Source of the DNA: an uncultured Oscillibacter sp.
GTDB taxonomy: Bacteria > Bacillota > Clostridia > Oscillospirales > Oscillospiraceae
Reading direction: 5' to 3'
DNA length: 6,600 nucleotides
Assembly (NCBI GenBank): GCA_902490355.1
Contig: CABUDN010000134.1
Location: 1 to 6,600, forward strand
This document shows positions 5,975 to 6,600 of this stretch, in pieces; within the stretch, counting starts at the first letter, position 1, and each line of letters begins with the position of its first letter. The position numbers were made by a program, and so were the translations under genes. A model generated the notes under the pieces. It made no database searches and had not been told where the DNA came from. It was given only the letters and a program-made list of their open reading frames with translations.

Positions 5975-6600
5975 TATAACGGCATCTGCTGCTCCAGCTC
6001 CCGCCGGAAATCCGGATGGGCAATGGAGATCAGCGCCCGGGCACGCTCCCGGGTGCTTTTGTATTTCAGATTGACCACGCCATACTCCGTGGCCACATAC
6101 TGCACCATAGTCCGGGGCGTGGTCACAATGCTCCCCGGTGTCAGCTGCGGGCGGATTTTGGAATGCCGTACCCCCTGCTTATCCACATAGCTGGACCGCA
6201 GAGCAATGATGCTTTTTCCGCCTCGGGACCACTGGGCGCCGGTAACCCACTCCAGCTGTCCGCCGGTACCGGAGTACATCCGCTCCCCAATGCTCTCAGC
6301 ATTGACCTGGCCGGTAAGGTCAATCTCCACCGCGTTGTTGATGGACACCACTCCGTCATTCTGGCAGATCACCCGGGGATTGTTCACCCATTTCACTTCC
6401 CGGAAGCACAGCTGGTCATTGCCATCGCAAAACTCCCACAGCTCCCGGTCGCCCACACACAGCGTCCCCACTGTACGGCCCGGGCAGACTTGTTTGCGGC
6501 TGTTATTGACCACACCGCGGCGCATCAGCTCCATGACGCAGTTGGTGACCACTTCTGTGTGCATCCCCAGGTCTTTCTTCCCCGCATAGGCCAGGCATTC
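5974..6600 (-). CDS. Acetyl-CoA hydrolase/CoA-transferase family enzyme, C-terminal half (5' end cut by window edge)
   Basis: The visible 208 residues form the C-terminal domain of a family I CoA-transferase of the butyryl-CoA:acetate or 4-hydroxybutyrate CoA-transferase kind, cytosolic enzymes that swap CoA between acyl groups through a glutamyl-CoA thioester. The frame is open to the right edge, and the residues before the internal Met at 6564 (AGKKDLG) also fit the family, so that Met is not the start. KDLGMHTE is the expected site of the catalytic glutamate (codon 6555-6553): about 193 residues follow it, close to the roughly 200 after Glu238 in the Clostridium aminobutyricum 4-hydroxybutyrate enzyme; this match is inferred from spacing. 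Further signatures are CQNDGVVSINNAVEIDLTGQV, YSGTGGQLEWVTGA (CoA-binding glycine loop), RGGKSIIAL, VQYVATEYGVVNL and ERARALISIAHPDFRREL. The stop TAA overlaps the base of the shared hairpin. The preferred acyl group cannot be determined; a role in butyrate-type fermentation is plausible. Confidence 0.92.
   Translation of the reverse strand, partial: ECLAYAGKKDLGMHTEVVTNCVMELMRRGVVNNSRKQVCPGRTVGTLCVGDRELWEFCDGNDQLCFREVKWVNNPRVICQNDGVVSINNAVEIDLTGQVNAESIGERMYSGTGGQLEWVTGAQWSRGGKSIIALRSSYVDKQGVRHSKIRPQLTPGSIVTTPRTMVQYVATEYGVVNLKYKSTRERARALISIAHPDFRRELEQQMPL

Noticed and set aside
5969..6589. Short plus-strand frames opposite the CoA-transferase
   Set aside because: The minus-strand frame carries continuous CoA-transferase family signatures, and the plus-strand frames have no supporting features.

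Overview
The window looks like a chromosomal stretch of a fairly GC-rich Clostridia member (Firmicutes/Bacillota), probably in the Oscillospiraceae/Flavonifractor-like range. The grounds are strong AGGAGG-type ribosome sites, a TTG start, textbook sigma-A promoters, C+G-biased codons, and gene content typical of gut clostridia: cell-surface polysaccharide genes next to a CoA-transferase of the butyrate/4-hydroxybutyrate type. The taxonomic guess is inference from protein style; no database was consulted.

Layout. (1) 1-1295, minus strand: the priming sugar-phosphate transferase of an exopolysaccharide or capsule pathway, with its last few dozen residues beyond the left edge. (2) 1296-1405: a 110-bp divergent control region holding two near-consensus sigma-A promoters, one per strand, interleaved on the same 36 bp so that they should exclude each other. 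A 6-bp inverted repeat lies at the start of the rightward transcript. (3) 1406-4963, plus strand: a two-gene operon of a GT4 glycosyltransferase and a large multi-membrane O-antigen ligase/polymerase-like protein with an extra extracytoplasmic insert and a long soluble C-terminal domain, closed by a strong intrinsic terminator. (4) 5096-5923, plus strand: a single-gene unit encoding an orphan phage-tail-fibre-like protein (tail-type N-terminus, repeated coiled-coil stalk, beta-rich C-terminal head). It has a near-perfect ribosome site and no phage genes beside it in the window. (5) 5933-5974: a 19-bp hairpin shared by convergent genes. (6) 5974-6600, minus strand: the C-terminal half of an acetyl-CoA hydrolase/CoA-transferase family enzyme, whose start lies beyond the right edge.

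How they fit together. The priming transferase would load the first sugar phosphate on undecaprenyl phosphate, the GT4 enzyme would add a later sugar, and the Wzy/WaaL-like protein would polymerise or ligate the repeat units outside the membrane. A flippase, chain-length regulator and further glycosyltransferases are not in the window. The CoA-transferase is unrelated central metabolism. The tail-fibre-like gene has no obvious partner. The most interesting items are the interleaved, nearly palindromic divergent promoters and the orphan tail-fibre-like gene beside a surface-polysaccharide operon. No intergenic stretch exceeds 300 bases, and I saw no RNA genes, CRISPR or insertion sequences.
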